DNA of 64,000 bases from CALAGB01 sp963789565 (lineage in GTDB: Bacteria; Chloroflexota; Chloroflexia; Thermomicrobiales; Thermomicrobiaceae), in contig CAWBKX010000002.1 in assembly GCA_963789565.1 (NCBI GenBank), positions 310,001 through 374,000 on the forward strand, written 5' to 3'. Both the position numbers and the translations under genes were made by a program. This document shows positions 1 through 8,745 of the stretch, piece after piece (positions within the stretch are counted from its first letter, which is position 1; every line of letters begins with the position of its first letter). The notes beneath the pieces are model-generated. The model saw only the letters and a list, made by a program, of their open reading frames with translations, searched no databases and was not told the origin of the DNA.

Positions 1-188
1 CCAAAGTGAACGTCGCCAAAATCGTTGTCATCGGCGATCTGTCCGCTCAGCTTGGATACGGCCGCCTGAGCATCGGCACCAAGATCGAACTCGGCAAGCG
101 CTGACTCAGGATTCGCCATCGCGACCGCTCGGAATTCGGCATCGCTGACCAACCGACGGACGACGGTCTCCATTGACTGGAGTTCCAT
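1..188 (-). CDS. Os1348/NHLP-like small peptide, N-terminal part (3' end outside window)
   Basis: An open frame of 62 codons runs off the left edge. The start ATG at 188 follows a purine-rich ribosome site (GGGGGA, about 3 bases upstream). The protein opens MELQSMETVVRRLVSDAEF and continues with an FRAVAMANPESALAEFDL-type stretch. The pattern 'x-FR-x(4)-NPE-x-ALAE-[FY]-x-L' about 20 residues from the start resembles leader regions of the nitrile-hydratase-leader-like (NHLP/Os1348) clan, some of which are RiPP precursors. That match is from memory of the family. The core or C-terminal part is not in the window, so a free-standing small protein is equally possible. It lies opposite to and 600 bases from a Cys-rich mini-ORF. 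Confidence 0.6.
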   Translation of the reverse strand, partial: MELQSMETVVRRLVSDAEFRAVAMANPESALAEFDLGADAQAAVSKLSGQIADDNDFGDVHF

Positions 189-805
189 GGTTCCCCCACT
201 TCGGCCGCAGCGACGCACAGTACCACGTGCGCTACTGGGCCCATTCTATGAGTATGACCGGACAGCGCCCACTGCCCGATGGTACTGTCAACCATCATAG
301 CGGCAATACTTTAATACTTCCAGTCATTTCTGTGCATTCGGGTCACAATCATGATTTCTTACAGTCTCTGGTGACGTGAAGTGCGCGTTCGACTTCAAGG
401 ATTTCTTGATTTTGTCCGCGTCCGTACGCGCTTGTACTCGTAATAAAGCCTCATCAAGTGATCCGGTTCACCTCTTTAGCAGGCAAGATTAACGCGGCCG
501 TTCTTAGCATTTTCGTACCTACTGCGCTAGCAAGCACGTCTGAGACGATCGTCCGGGTGGAGTACCGGCTCTCGGCACGTTCGGGATGAATTGAAAACCG
601 GAGAGATCGGACAAGAATAGACTCAACGCTCGGTTGCGAGATGCCATTGATCGCGCCTCGCGATTGCTCCTAGTCGTTGTCGTTCAGTCACTCAGAAGTC
701 CGTTTTTGCGCGCCGGGACGAAAGTATTGAGCAGTTGTGGGACTCGTGCCATGGCACATCACGGGCGATTTCAGTCACAGTTGGCCGCTGCTGAAGGAGA
801 GCGAG
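189..805. other. Gene-poor stretch
   Basis: No reading frame here combines a ribosome site, plausible composition and a recognisable product. Between about 290 and 600 it is visibly richer in A and T than its surroundings, as expected for an intergenic or recently acquired segment. It must hold the promoter of the minus-strand peptide gene ending at 188, but I could not place a convincing -35/-10 pair. Confidence 0.5.
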
Positions 806-931
806 ATGAACGAGGCTATAGCGGCAAAGAGCACCGCTTGCCCGCCTTGTTGTGTCGATCGGGGCGGAAAGTACTGTGGAATCCCTGTTGGGCTGTCTCC
901 GCCCGTGGAACCACTGAAGCTATTTTGCTGA
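806..931 (+). CDS. Putative 41-residue Cys-rich peptide
   Basis: ATG at 806 is preceded by a strong ribosome site (AAGGAG, 6-base spacing). The product of 41 residues has five cysteines, at positions 12, 15, 16, 24 and 41. It has an alanine-rich start, then a CPPCC cluster, a GGKYCG segment and a Pro-rich tail ending in Cys. I do not recognise a family. Its short length, clustered Cys/Pro/Gly and nearness to an NHLP-like leader peptide allow a RiPP precursor, a small metal-binding protein or a toxin-like peptide. A chance frame cannot be excluded, because no maturation enzyme is visible inside the window. Confidence 0.4.
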   Translation: MNEAIAAKSTACPPCCVDRGGKYCGIPVGLSPPVEPLKLFC

Positions 932-1014
932 CAGGAATTCCGAATGTTCGAGGTCTTGATTGACAGATTCCGGAAGTGCGCATTGAACGACAAGTGCGTG
1001 GCGCACGGTCGGAG

Positions 1015-1042
1015 ACAATAAGAAACGACCCCGAAGGGCCGT
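1015..1042 (-). terminator. Intrinsic terminator after tRNA-Asp
   Basis: On the minus strand ACGGCCC, a TTCG tetraloop and GGGTCGT form a 7-bp hairpin (one G-U pair), followed by TTTCTTATT. It starts 20 bases beyond the tRNA 3' end, so it closes the tRNA transcript. Confidence 0.8.
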
Positions 1043-1061
1043 CATCTCATCCAATGCTCTT

Positions 1062-1138
1062 TGGCGGAAGCGACGGGATTCGAACCCGCGATCTCAGCCT
1101 TGACAGGGCTGCATGTTAGGCCACTACACCACGCCTCC
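1062..1138 (-). tRNA. tRNA-Asp (anticodon GTC)
   Basis: The minus strand folds as a complete cloverleaf. The acceptor GGAGGCG pairs with CGCTTCC (one G-U). The anticodon loop is CTGTCAA with anticodon GTC, the T arm carries GGTTCGAATCC, and the discriminator is G with an encoded CCA at 1062-1064. It is a single tRNA with its own promoter at 1156-1185 and terminator at 1015-1042. Confidence 0.97.
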
Positions 1139-1155
1139 GTGCTTTGGCGGAGCGA

Positions 1156-1185
1156 ATGCTACCACGGTGGCGAAATCTCTGTCAA
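1156..1185 (-). promoter_or_regulatory. Promoter of tRNA-Asp
   Basis: On the minus strand TTGACA (1180-1185), an 18-base spacer and TAGCAT (1156-1161) form a near-consensus sigma-70 promoter. It would start transcription about 10 bases before the tRNA. Confidence 0.8.
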
Positions 1186-1316
1186 CATAGGGGAGTGGCT
1201 AAACAAGCCTCGGCGAAACGCTCTCGAGAAGGGATCAACGTCACCAAGAATGCGGGTCGACGGGTTTGACTACTGCGTTAACTACACAATTTGGATTTCG
1301 ACTCTGGCGAACGCAC

Positions 1317-2000
1317 ATGTACCGGGCGTTCATGTTGGCGCTGGTGCTGCTGCTGCTGCTGTTCTCGGTTGACGCGAGTGTGGACGCTGCCCCGCCGATT
1401 TTCGGGCTGCCTTTCGCCGGCGCGCCAGGCCCCTCTACCTGGTACGTGGCGCAGTGGTACGGATCCACCCAGTGGGCCTATCGAAACTGGCAAGACCGGT
1501 ACAGCCAGGGTCAAGGACTCCATTTCGGTGTTGACTTCGCCGCGCCGTGCAACACACCGGTTCGTGCTATCGGAGACGGTGTCGTGTACGCCATCGATGG
1601 ACCGTACGGCGCCGCACCGCACAACGTCGTGATCAACCACGGAAACGGCTATTTCTCGTTGTACGGGCATTTGCACCAACGATCGAGTCTTGCGGTCGGA
1701 CAATCGGTGAAACAGGGGGACGTTATCGGTCTGAGTGGGGATCCGACGACCCAGAGCTGCGATCAGTCGTCTCATCTTCATCTTGAGATTCGCATCGACG
1801 GAATGTCAGCTGCCGTCAATCCGGTCCCCTTGATCGATGCCGATTGGCGCGCGGCGACCATCGGCGCCGATACTGACGGTCAGCACTTTGAACTTTTCTA
1901 CAACGATCCCGGAACCTGGATGACGAATGACGACCAACCGCAGACTCAATTTGGAGGTCCGATTCTGAATCGCACGGGTCCCGCATGGCCTCCCGACTGA
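1317..2000 (+). CDS. Secreted M23 (LytM-type) peptidase
   Basis: A predicted zinc endopeptidase of about 227 residues acting on peptidoglycan cross-bridges outside the membrane. A signal peptide with a long leucine run covers residues 1-24. The M23 fold follows with the zinc ligands HxxxD at about 69-73 (HFGVD), a YGHLH segment near 118 and HLHLE at about 153. No coiled coil or LysM repeats are present, so it looks like a bare catalytic domain. The start at 1317 was chosen because it places the signal peptide at the N terminus; an in-frame start at 1266 would add 17 uncharacteristic residues. Its end overlaps the next gene by 16 bases, suggesting coupled translation with the lipoprotein. Confidence 0.9.
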   Translation: MYRAFMLALVLLLLLFSVDASVDAAPPIFGLPFAGAPGPSTWYVAQWYGSTQWAYRNWQDRYSQGQGLHFGVDFAAPCNTPVRAIGDGVVYAIDGPYGAAPHNVVINHGNGYFSLYGHLHQRSSLAVGQSVKQGDVIGLSGDPTTQSCDQSSHLHLEIRIDGMSAAVNPVPLIDADWRAATIGADTDGQHFELFYNDPGTWMTNDDQPQTQFGGPILNRTGPAWPPD

Positions 2001-3169
2001 AACTCGTCCTGGCGCTCGCTACAGCGCTGACTGTGGTCGCCTGCAAGGCACCTTGGTCAACGTCATCGACGCCAACGACAGTAGCAGTCGGCACGCACAT
2101 CGCTACGACAGTCGCCACGTCCGTAGGTGCGGTCGAAACCACCACTCCTACCAGCCAGTCAGCACCGCCAACCATCCGGACGCCGACTGTGACTCCGACG
2201 CCAACACCGCCAACTACGCCGCCACCGAGTCCTTCTCCAACTCCGACCCCCAGTGTCTCGCCGTCGGTCGTCGCGCAATGCTGTGGCGTATTTGACTGGC
2301 TGGATACAGATCGATTGCTGGTGTTCGATACGCCTTCTGGAGCCCAGCAGGGCAGCTACCTCGTGAATGTTCGCGACGGGAGCAGGACACTCGTTGGTCC
2401 CGTGTTTGGAACTCTGTCCTCCTCGGGCCTGATCGCGTTTCCGAACTCGCAAACCGGCGCGACGGAGGTCCGGCGGTCAGACAGCTCGCTGGCAGCAACG
2501 CTCCAAAATGGTGGATCGGCTGCCTGGATTGCTCCAAACGGCCAGCGCGTCGCCTGGCTCGTCGACCAAGGAATCGCGAACACCAGCTCGCTCGTGAAGC
2601 GCATCGTGAAGCTTGTGACGGCAAATATCGATGGATCAGGTCAGAAGTCGATCCTCGAGTTCGAGGATTCGTCGCTGCAGTGGACATCCGACAACGTGCA
2701 CGTTGTGACGATAGCCCGGGCGCAAGATGGGACACATCCCGGCATTTGGAGTATCAACACCAATGACGGTACCAACAGTGTGGTGGTGCAAGGCACCTAT
2801 CTCCAAGCGCTTCGAGTCTCACCCGACGGCAAAAAGATGGCGTACCTGGTGACCTTCAGCGCTGACGCCAGTCAGGACGGTGTCTGGGTTTCCGATGTGG
2901 ATGGGTCACACTCGGTGCATCTGAGTGAATCAGGCGGCTTTCGCTGGTCAAATGACTCGAGCAGCCTATGGTTCTTACACCTCGCACCCACAACCGGCGG
3001 CAACGACCAGTTGGACGAGGTCGACGTCGCGTCGGACTCCACGGTCAAGTCCGCATCGCTCAACGGTCGAGTGCTCGGAGGTGAGTGGGAGATAAGCCCT
3101 GGTGCGGATGTGGTGGCGTTCTGGAATGAATCCGACAAGACCGTCCACGTTCAAGCGTTGACTCCGTGA
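1985..3169 (+). CDS. Lipoprotein with TolB/WD40-like beta-propeller repeats
   Basis: A 394-residue protein with a lipoprotein signal; the lipobox VVAC places the lipidated cysteine at residue 20. Next comes a Thr/Pro/Ser-rich linker (about residues 25-95) that would hold the domain away from the membrane. The remainder carries repeated PDGKKMAYL/NGQRVAWL-type units, as in TolB- or WD40-like propellers. The function is unknown; such proteins usually bind partners or glycans. It overlaps the M23 peptidase gene and ends 8 bases short of the convergent flippase gene, so it is probably a partner of the peptidase in wall turnover. Confidence 0.75.
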   Translation: MASRLKLVLALATALTVVACKAPWSTSSTPTTVAVGTHIATTVATSVGAVETTTPTSQSAPPTIRTPTVTPTPTPPTTPPPSPSPTPTPSVSPSVVAQCCGVFDWLDTDRLLVFDTPSGAQQGSYLVNVRDGSRTLVGPVFGTLSSSGLIAFPNSQTGATEVRRSDSSLAATLQNGGSAAWIAPNGQRVAWLVDQGIANTSSLVKRIVKLVTANIDGSGQKSILEFEDSSLQWTSDNVHVVTIARAQDGTHPGIWSINTNDGTNSVVVQGTYLQALRVSPDGKKMAYLVTFSADASQDGVWVSDVDGSHSVHLSESGGFRWSNDSSSLWFLHLAPTTGGNDQLDEVDVASDSTVKSASLNGRVLGGEWEISPGADVVAFWNESDKTVHVQALTP

Positions 3170-3176
3170 TGGGTTA

Positions 3177-4763
3177 TCACATGCTGCTGGCGACCGCGTT
3201 TCCTTTGCCAATGACCGAGAGTGCGATGTCGGCCTCCCGTCGGCCAATTGCTCCAGTGCCAATCAACGCCAACGCGTAGGTCAGGACTGCCAGCACGAGA
3301 GACGGGATGACGCCAAATCTCAGCGTGGCGACTTCAACCAGGCCCATAGCGCCTGCGGCAAGCAAGGGCCGCATGGCGAAGCCGATCCAATTGAAACGTC
3401 CCACGTATCGACGCACCGAAATCGACAGTGGGACAAAGAGAACCGCTTCGGTAGCGATCGTGACCACAGCGGCCGCCATGTAACCGTAAACAGGCACCAG
3501 AATGAGGTTCGCGATCAAGTTGAACGACACCGCCGCCCCAAACGCAACCGTGATGGTCCGCTGTCGATTTACCGCGATGAGCACATACTGGGTGATACCG
3601 TTTACATAACTCACAGGAAGAAACCAAATCAGGATTCGCAGGGCCGTTGCGGAATTGGGTAAGTAGGATTCCCCAGCGAGCACGCGAATCAAATCTGGGG
3701 CCAGGATCATCGTGCCGATCGTGATGGGCCAGGCGATGATGAAAAGCAGCTTGGCCGCCAGTTTGTAACTGTCAATGAGTCGCTCCGCGCTGGTGGTCGC
3801 GTAGCGCGATAGGAGCGGGAACACGGCCAACGTGAAGTAGGCTGGAATAAGTGGCAGCATATTGATGAACTTGTATGCCGCGTCATATGAGCCGAGTGCT
3901 GAATCTCCCTTCGAGGCCTGAATGATGAAAACATCCGCTCGGAAGAAGAGGTTAAGAAGCAGCGCGTTTAACAAGAGCGGCCAGGAAAGGAGTACGAGCT
4001 GGCGAGCATCGACGCGACTCAGGCGCCACACCGGCTTGACTCGCACGTGTCTGGCCGAAACGTGAAACGCGAGCGCCGAGAGCGTGGTCGAGACGAAAGC
4101 GACGCCGGCGAGACCAACAACGCCCAGTCCGCCAAACAACGCTGCCAGGCCGAAACCAACACGGCAGAAATTGGTGAGAATGTTCAGGATCGCCGGAAAC
4201 TCCATGCGTTCGCGGCCATTGAAAACGGAGTTGACGGCCTCGCTGTAGCTACTCGGAGCAATCGCCAGGAAGAGTAGAGCAATGGCGATCATGCTGTTGC
4301 GCGAGAGATCCGACCACGTCGTACCCCACAGCACGTAGAGACCCACAACCGGAATCAGTGCAACGAGGACGACCAGGCGCAGCAGCGTGGTCGATCCGAG
4401 AAGCGACCCAGCCCTCTCCGGATCGGTCGAAACCTCGCGCGTGACGAGAACGCCGAGACCAAAGTCGGAGACCGTCTTGGCATACAGCCAGACGGTCGTC
4501 GCCACCACGTATTGCCCATTCCCACCAGCTCCCAGAATGCGCAGGACGAACGCAGCGAAGACGAGATCCATCGCGCGATTGAACAATTGAGCGGCGATGG
4601 GAACGGCGCTGTTGGTCAGAATCCGGCGCACCGTGTTCCCCGCGATCTTCTCAATGGTTGGAATGCCGACGCGAGCGACGGCGAGGAGGACGAGCGACGA
4701 GACCGCCGCGAAGAGGAGCGCAAGTGCTACAGTGAAATCGGATTGGGTCATGCGGTCGATCAT
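3177..4763 (-). CDS. Wzx-type oligosaccharide flippase
   Basis: A 528-residue integral membrane protein with about 14 hydrophobic segments, typical of the MATE/polysaccharide-biosynthesis (RfbX) family. It would move lipid-linked repeat units across the cytoplasmic membrane. Recognisable signs are the N-terminal NRAMDLVFAAFVLRILG region and scattered Arg/Lys in the cytoplasmic loops. It is the distal gene of the surface-polysaccharide operon, downstream of the glycosyltransferase and ligase genes. An in-frame ATG at 4751 is an alternative start; neither has a clear ribosome site. Family assignment is confident, substrate unknown. Confidence 0.85.
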   Translation of the reverse strand: MIDRMTQSDFTVALALLFAAVSSLVLLAVARVGIPTIEKIAGNTVRRILTNSAVPIAAQLFNRAMDLVFAAFVLRILGAGGNGQYVVATTVWLYAKTVSDFGLGVLVTREVSTDPERAGSLLGSTTLLRLVVLVALIPVVGLYVLWGTTWSDLSRNSMIAIALLFLAIAPSSYSEAVNSVFNGRERMEFPAILNILTNFCRVGFGLAALFGGLGVVGLAGVAFVSTTLSALAFHVSARHVRVKPVWRLSRVDARQLVLLSWPLLLNALLLNLFFRADVFIIQASKGDSALGSYDAAYKFINMLPLIPAYFTLAVFPLLSRYATTSAERLIDSYKLAAKLLFIIAWPITIGTMILAPDLIRVLAGESYLPNSATALRILIWFLPVSYVNGITQYVLIAVNRQRTITVAFGAAVSFNLIANLILVPVYGYMAAAVVTIATEAVLFVPLSISVRRYVGRFNWIGFAMRPLLAAGAMGLVEVATLRFGVIPSLVLAVLTYALALIGTGAIGRREADIALSVIGKGNAVASSM

Positions 4764-4818
4764 GGAACGAAAAAGAATCCGCGAGGATTTCGACTGGGGA
4801 TGGTCATCTATTGAGCCG

Positions 4819-4992
4819 TCATCGGAACGCGATAACGGCCACGATCAATGCCGCGCCGATGCACATCGCGCTGATAATGCCAAAGAAGAGCACCAAAATC
4901 GAGACGGTTCCCAGCCCAATCTTTCCCTGCCGCGTCGGCGCCGCCGTTGCTTCTGTCTCCGGCGAATTAGTCTCTGCGCTGGGGTCGCTCAT
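4819..4992 (-). CDS. 57-residue single-pass membrane protein in the polysaccharide operon
   Basis: A short frame fills the space between the GT4 gene and the flippase. Its ATG overlaps the GT4 stop as ATGA (4989-4992), a hallmark of translational coupling. The first 25 residues are polar and rich in Ser/Thr/Glu/Ala. Residues about 28-56 form one strongly hydrophobic helix (SILVLFFGIISAMCIGAALI) ending in a single Arg. No family is recognised. Position suggests a small subunit or stabiliser of the flippase or polymerase; this is inference. Confidence 0.65.
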   Translation of the reverse strand: MSDPSAETNSPETEATAAPTRQGKIGLGTVSILVLFFGIISAMCIGAALIVAVIAFR

Positions 4993-6146
4993 TCTGCCTC
5001 AACCGTTGAACGATACAGATCGAGATGCGCGCTGGCCGCCGCTTCCCAGGTGAATTTCTCGGCACGAGAGACGCCTTTGGTTGAGAGATCCTCTCGCAGT
5101 TGACGGTCGTCGACCAGTCGAACCATAGCTGAAGCCAACTCGTCAACATTTCCTGGAGGCACAATCAACCCGGCGTCGCCCGTCACTTCTGGCAGCGCGC
5201 CGCGATCACTCGTGATCACCGCGGCGCCGCAGGCCATGGCCTCCAGCACGGGCAGTCCAAAGCCCTCGTACCATGAAGGTGCCAACAGCCCAACGCTGCC
5301 TGCGTAAAGCGCCGGCATCCAGGTGTCGTCGACGAATCGTAAGTAGCGTACCGCCATCGACTTCGAAGCCTTCTCGATCTCTTCGACGATCGGTTCCGAC
5401 AGCCACCCAGGATTACCAATGATGGCGAGCGAGACGTCCCGACGTCTTTCATAGAACGAAGCGAACGCGCGCAGCGCCGTCACATGGTTCTTGCGCGGCT
5501 CTACGGTGCCGACCATCACGAAGTAGGGCTGACGCAGGCCAAATTGCTCCAAGGCCCGTTCGACGGCGTTCGCTTCCGGCGCCCGAAACCAGCGATCCAC
5601 TCCATTGTAGATGGTCGTCACCCGGTCGGCATCGACTCCGTAGCGTTCGATCACGTCGCGCCTGGTCGTCTCCGACACCGCGATGACGCGACTGGCACGC
5701 TTCAGGGTGCGAGGTACGGACCGTTCCAAATAGCGACGCAGATCGGGATGAGCATACTCTGGGACGATGAGGTAGCTCAGGTCGTGAATCGTCGTGACCA
5801 TCGGCTTTCTGCTCGGTGGTGCGACGAAGTCGGGCTCATGATGCAGATCGACGTCACCGACAAACCGATCAATCGGCAACGGGACTCTCAAGCGGTGCCA
5901 GCCAGCGGCCGCCCAACGCGGCGAAATTGGGATCCGTTTGGTGCTCACTCTCCCCGAGCGCATGGATGTGGGTAAAGAGGTTACTTCGTCAGCGCGTGAC
6001 GTGTACCAGAGCAGGAGTTCTTCGTCCGAATCGAGGATCGGCGCAAGATGTTCCGCGAGGCTCCGCGTGTAGCGTCCAACGCCCGCACGTTGGTGGATGG
6101 CGGACGTATAGTCGATCGCAACGCGCACGCCTAACGCCACGCCCAT
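4989..6146 (-). CDS. GT4-family glycosyltransferase
   Basis: A 385-residue cytoplasmic GT-B glycosyltransferase. The N-terminal half carries the glycine-rich acceptor loop AGVGRYTRSLAEHL. The C-terminal half has VGTVEPRKNH and the donor-binding EGFGLPVLEAMACG (E-x7-E) motif followed by GALPEV. It would add one sugar to the lipid-linked precursor of the exopolysaccharide. The start overlaps the end of the upstream membrane protein gene by 16 bases, and its stop overlaps the small membrane protein start. Donor sugar is not predictable; UDP-xylose or UDP-glucuronate are candidates from the neighbouring decarboxylase. Confidence 0.9.
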   Translation of the reverse strand: MGVALGVRVAIDYTSAIHQRAGVGRYTRSLAEHLAPILDSDEELLLWYTSRADEVTSLPTSMRSGRVSTKRIPISPRWAAAGWHRLRVPLPIDRFVGDVDLHHEPDFVAPPSRKPMVTTIHDLSYLIVPEYAHPDLRRYLERSVPRTLKRASRVIAVSETTRRDVIERYGVDADRVTTIYNGVDRWFRAPEANAVERALEQFGLRQPYFVMVGTVEPRKNHVTALRAFASFYERRRDVSLAIIGNPGWLSEPIVEEIEKASKSMAVRYLRFVDDTWMPALYAGSVGLLAPSWYEGFGLPVLEAMACGAAVITSDRGALPEVTGDAGLIVPPGNVDELASAMVRLVDDRQLREDLSTKGVSRAEKFTWEAAASAHLDLYRSTVEAE

Positions 6147-7210
6147 CTTGCGATCAGATAGACGATCGCTCCCACCAGAATCACGCTCCAGTAGGCAATG
6201 ACTCGATCGAGGAGTGCGATCGACGCGGCGGTCTGCTGCGTAACGCCGATGACCGTCAATATGCCAACAACGCCGAACTCAACGAATCCGAGTCCAGCCG
6301 GAGTCAGTGGGATGACCGTCAAGAGGCTGGCGAGCAACGCCACGAAGATTGCCGCTGAGAACGTGACGCCTCCTCCGACAGAGAGTGTGACGAAATAGAG
6401 TCGGATGCCTTCGAATGCCCAGATTATCCCGGTCAAGATCAGAAGGGTTGGGATACGGCCGAATGAACCGAGCGCGCCCTCTTCCAGTGTGATGTAGTGG
6501 TGACGGACGCGCTCAGGGACGAATCCACGGAAGAAGTGCCGGAATCGGAAGACTGCGAGAACGCCAACAATCAGCGCGAGTGCCAGACCAATCGCCACGT
6601 ACATCCATACAGAAACGTCCGATGGAATGTGGCGGCCAAAGACGATGAAGCCGGTTGCGACCAGGATCAGACCCAGTGTCATCATATCGGCCAGACGTTC
6701 GGCGAAGATCGTCCCGAGCGCTGAACCAAACGACGTACCGCTGCGCTGCTTGAGCAAGTAGCCCCGGTACGCGTCTCCCAGCTTGGCCGGCACGATGCAG
6801 TTCGCGAACCAGCCAAGAACGTACATAACGGAAAGCTCCGGCAGCTTCGGGAGTTCCTTGCCTTCCGCGGGTTTCAAGTCGGCGCTCTGCATAAGCGATC
6901 TCCAGCGCGCCGCGCGAAAGCCAAATCCTCCGTAGTACGTGACAAACGCCAGTAGAAGGTACAACGGATTCGCATGGCTCATCTGAGAGAAGACAGCCCC
7001 GAGGTCGAGGTGGAAGCGCGTGAGCGCAAAACCGACAACCGCAATGGCGAGAAGGAATGAGACGATCGTGCGTGGTCTGAGCAATCTCTTGGTGAGAGAC
7101 ACTCCGCCGAGACTACGTTCGGAGTCGAGTAGTTCCGTGTCAATGTCGTTCTCTGGGCTGTCAATCTTAGCGGTCAGAGAAAACGGCTCCTCAATGCTGG
7201 ACCCTGTCAT
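6131..7210 (-). CDS. Flippase-like membrane protein (LPG synthase TM/UPF0104 family)
   Basis: A 359-residue protein with about eight membrane segments. It has the family's features: a YYGGFGFRAARW segment near residue 95, a VLGWFANCIVPAKLGDAYRG region near 130-150, and PLTPAGLGFVEFG near the C terminus. Relatives are the membrane half of lysylphosphatidylglycerol synthase and AglD-like proteins, which act in lipid or lipid-sugar transfer. There is no aminoacyl-transferase domain, so classical LPG synthesis is unlikely. It overlaps the ligase gene by ATGA (7207-7210). Confidence 0.85.
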   Translation of the reverse strand: MTGSSIEEPFSLTAKIDSPENDIDTELLDSERSLGGVSLTKRLLRPRTIVSFLLAIAVVGFALTRFHLDLGAVFSQMSHANPLYLLLAFVTYYGGFGFRAARWRSLMQSADLKPAEGKELPKLPELSVMYVLGWFANCIVPAKLGDAYRGYLLKQRSGTSFGSALGTIFAERLADMMTLGLILVATGFIVFGRHIPSDVSVWMYVAIGLALALIVGVLAVFRFRHFFRGFVPERVRHHYITLEEGALGSFGRIPTLLILTGIIWAFEGIRLYFVTLSVGGGVTFSAAIFVALLASLLTVIPLTPAGLGFVEFGVVGILTVIGVTQQTAASIALLDRVIAYWSVILVGAIVYLIARWAWR

Positions 7211-8745
7211 GTACCGGCCATTTCTTGTGTACCGATGGTAACGGGCTCGTCTGGAAGAAATCTCGTGACAATGATCGCGAGCGACCAGACGATCGAAAGC
7301 TGAACGCCCAAGTTCAATACGTGCAAATTTTCGACAACATTGTGGACCATCAGGGCAACCGTCACTCCAACGGCACCCACTCCGACCGCGCGGCCGAAGT
7401 CAGTCGTGGAGCGTCGCACTGCACGCAAGCTTACCCACAATCCTGTGAGAATGAGCCAGACGTACGCCACGAGCCCGACGATCCCCGTCTCCGCCGCGGC
7501 GTTGATGTAGTAGTTATGCGCGTGACCTTCCGAAACCGTGAACTTCGGGTTGATCGCGAACTGTGTGAACCGAGCATTGAAGTTGCCGATTCCCACTCCG
7601 GTGAATGGATGGGCATCGAACATCGCGATTCCGGTCTGCCAGTGAGCCATGCGCTCTACCGCCGCGAAATTGGCGTCCGTAACCAGCACATCGCGCGAGT
7701 CGAAGAATCGTACCTGACTTTCAAGCTGCTGAAATCGATCTTTGAGCGCGGCCGGTGCGTACGAAGCGCCACCCGCCAATCCTCCGAGAACAACAATGAT
7801 CGTCAGCGCACCGACGGCGAGGGCGCCGCGCCGATCGCTGATGAACAGCATGACTACGATGGCCGCTGCCGTACCGAGCCACGCTCCACGAGAGAAGCTC
7901 GCGACGATGGCCGCGACGCTAATCAGTGACGAAAAGCCAAACCATAGCGCCAGTGCCGCGTACCAAATGAGCTCGTGCCGTTCCGTCGCGGACGGAGCCA
8001 TTCCGCGCTGTCGTTCGACCCGATAACGTGACAACGATCGGTAGGCGCGTATCACGCTCCATACGGCGAGCGCGGCCATCAATGGGCCGGTGAGCTCGAA
8101 GTAGGCCGCAAAGGTGTTTGGCTTGCCGAACGTGCCATACGCGCGCGACACTGAATTCGTGACCGCAAAGCTGGAAGGACCAATGTCGCGGATAGTCTGA
8201 ACGACTCCTAGCAGCCCCTCGAAGACGACGCCAAAGCCCATTGCCATGCTCGTGAACAGAACAGATCGTCCTGTACGAATACCATAAAGAGCCACCAGCA
8301 GTGCGAAGAGAGTGACGCTCCAGCGGTAGAGCTCCGCGAGGCTCGCGTGCATGTCAATTGCGCCATGTGTCGAGAGGATCATGGCGCCGAACCAGGCCAG
8401 GTATGGAATGAGCAGGATCGACCCGCGTAGCGATTCTCGCCGGGATACGAGCTGGATCAGGAGCGCCGCGAGCGAGGCCGCTATGGCTAATTTGGTGGCT
8501 GTGAGTCCAACTCCACCCATGCTGATGGAGCCGAACTGCTGCACCGGGACGGAAACGGCCAGCAGGAGTGGTCCCAGCCATGGGACGCAAACGACGACCA
8601 ACCCAAACGCGATTGCCGGAAAGAACGCCAGATTGATGGGCGCGGGCGCGCGCAGGATGACCCAGCCCGACACCGCGGCGAGTACGAGCCCAAGGAGCAG
8701 CCAAAACGAGCGCGTTGATGGCAGATTAAAAGTCGACGACCGCAC
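7207..8745 (-). CDS. O-antigen ligase/polymerase family protein (first copy)
   Basis: A 512-residue polytopic protein with about 12 hydrophobic segments and a long periplasm-facing loop (roughly residues 320-400). The loop contains GHAHNYYINAAAETGIVG, the H-x-H/N region typical of WaaL/Wzy-like PF04932 proteins. It would polymerise or ligate undecaprenyl-linked sugars. It overlaps the downstream gene by ATGA and its start overlaps the decarboxylase gene end by 20 bases. A second family member lies two genes upstream, so one may be the polymerase and the other the ligase. Confidence 0.85.
   Translation of the reverse strand: MRSSTFNLPSTRSFWLLLGLVLAAVSGWVILRAPAPINLAFFPAIAFGLVVVCVPWLGPLLLAVSVPVQQFGSISMGGVGLTATKLAIAASLAALLIQLVSRRESLRGSILLIPYLAWFGAMILSTHGAIDMHASLAELYRWSVTLFALLVALYGIRTGRSVLFTSMAMGFGVVFEGLLGVVQTIRDIGPSSFAVTNSVSRAYGTFGKPNTFAAYFELTGPLMAALAVWSVIRAYRSLSRYRVERQRGMAPSATERHELIWYAALALWFGFSSLISVAAIVASFSRGAWLGTAAAIVVMLFISDRRGALAVGALTIIVVLGGLAGGASYAPAALKDRFQQLESQVRFFDSRDVLVTDANFAAVERMAHWQTGIAMFDAHPFTGVGIGNFNARFTQFAINPKFTVSEGHAHNYYINAAAETGIVGLVAYVWLILTGLWVSLRAVRRSTTDFGRAVGVGAVGVTVALMVHNVVENLHVLNLGVQLSIVWSLAIIVTRFLPDEPVTIGTQEMAGT

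Noticed and set aside
634..963. 109-codon frame overlapping the Cys-rich mini-ORF
   Set aside because: No ribosome site, composition unlike other genes; the shorter frame at 806 is better supported.
1278..1781. 167-codon frame antisense to the M23 peptidase
   Set aside because: Contains a Gln run from the leucine-rich signal peptide codons read backwards; a shadow.
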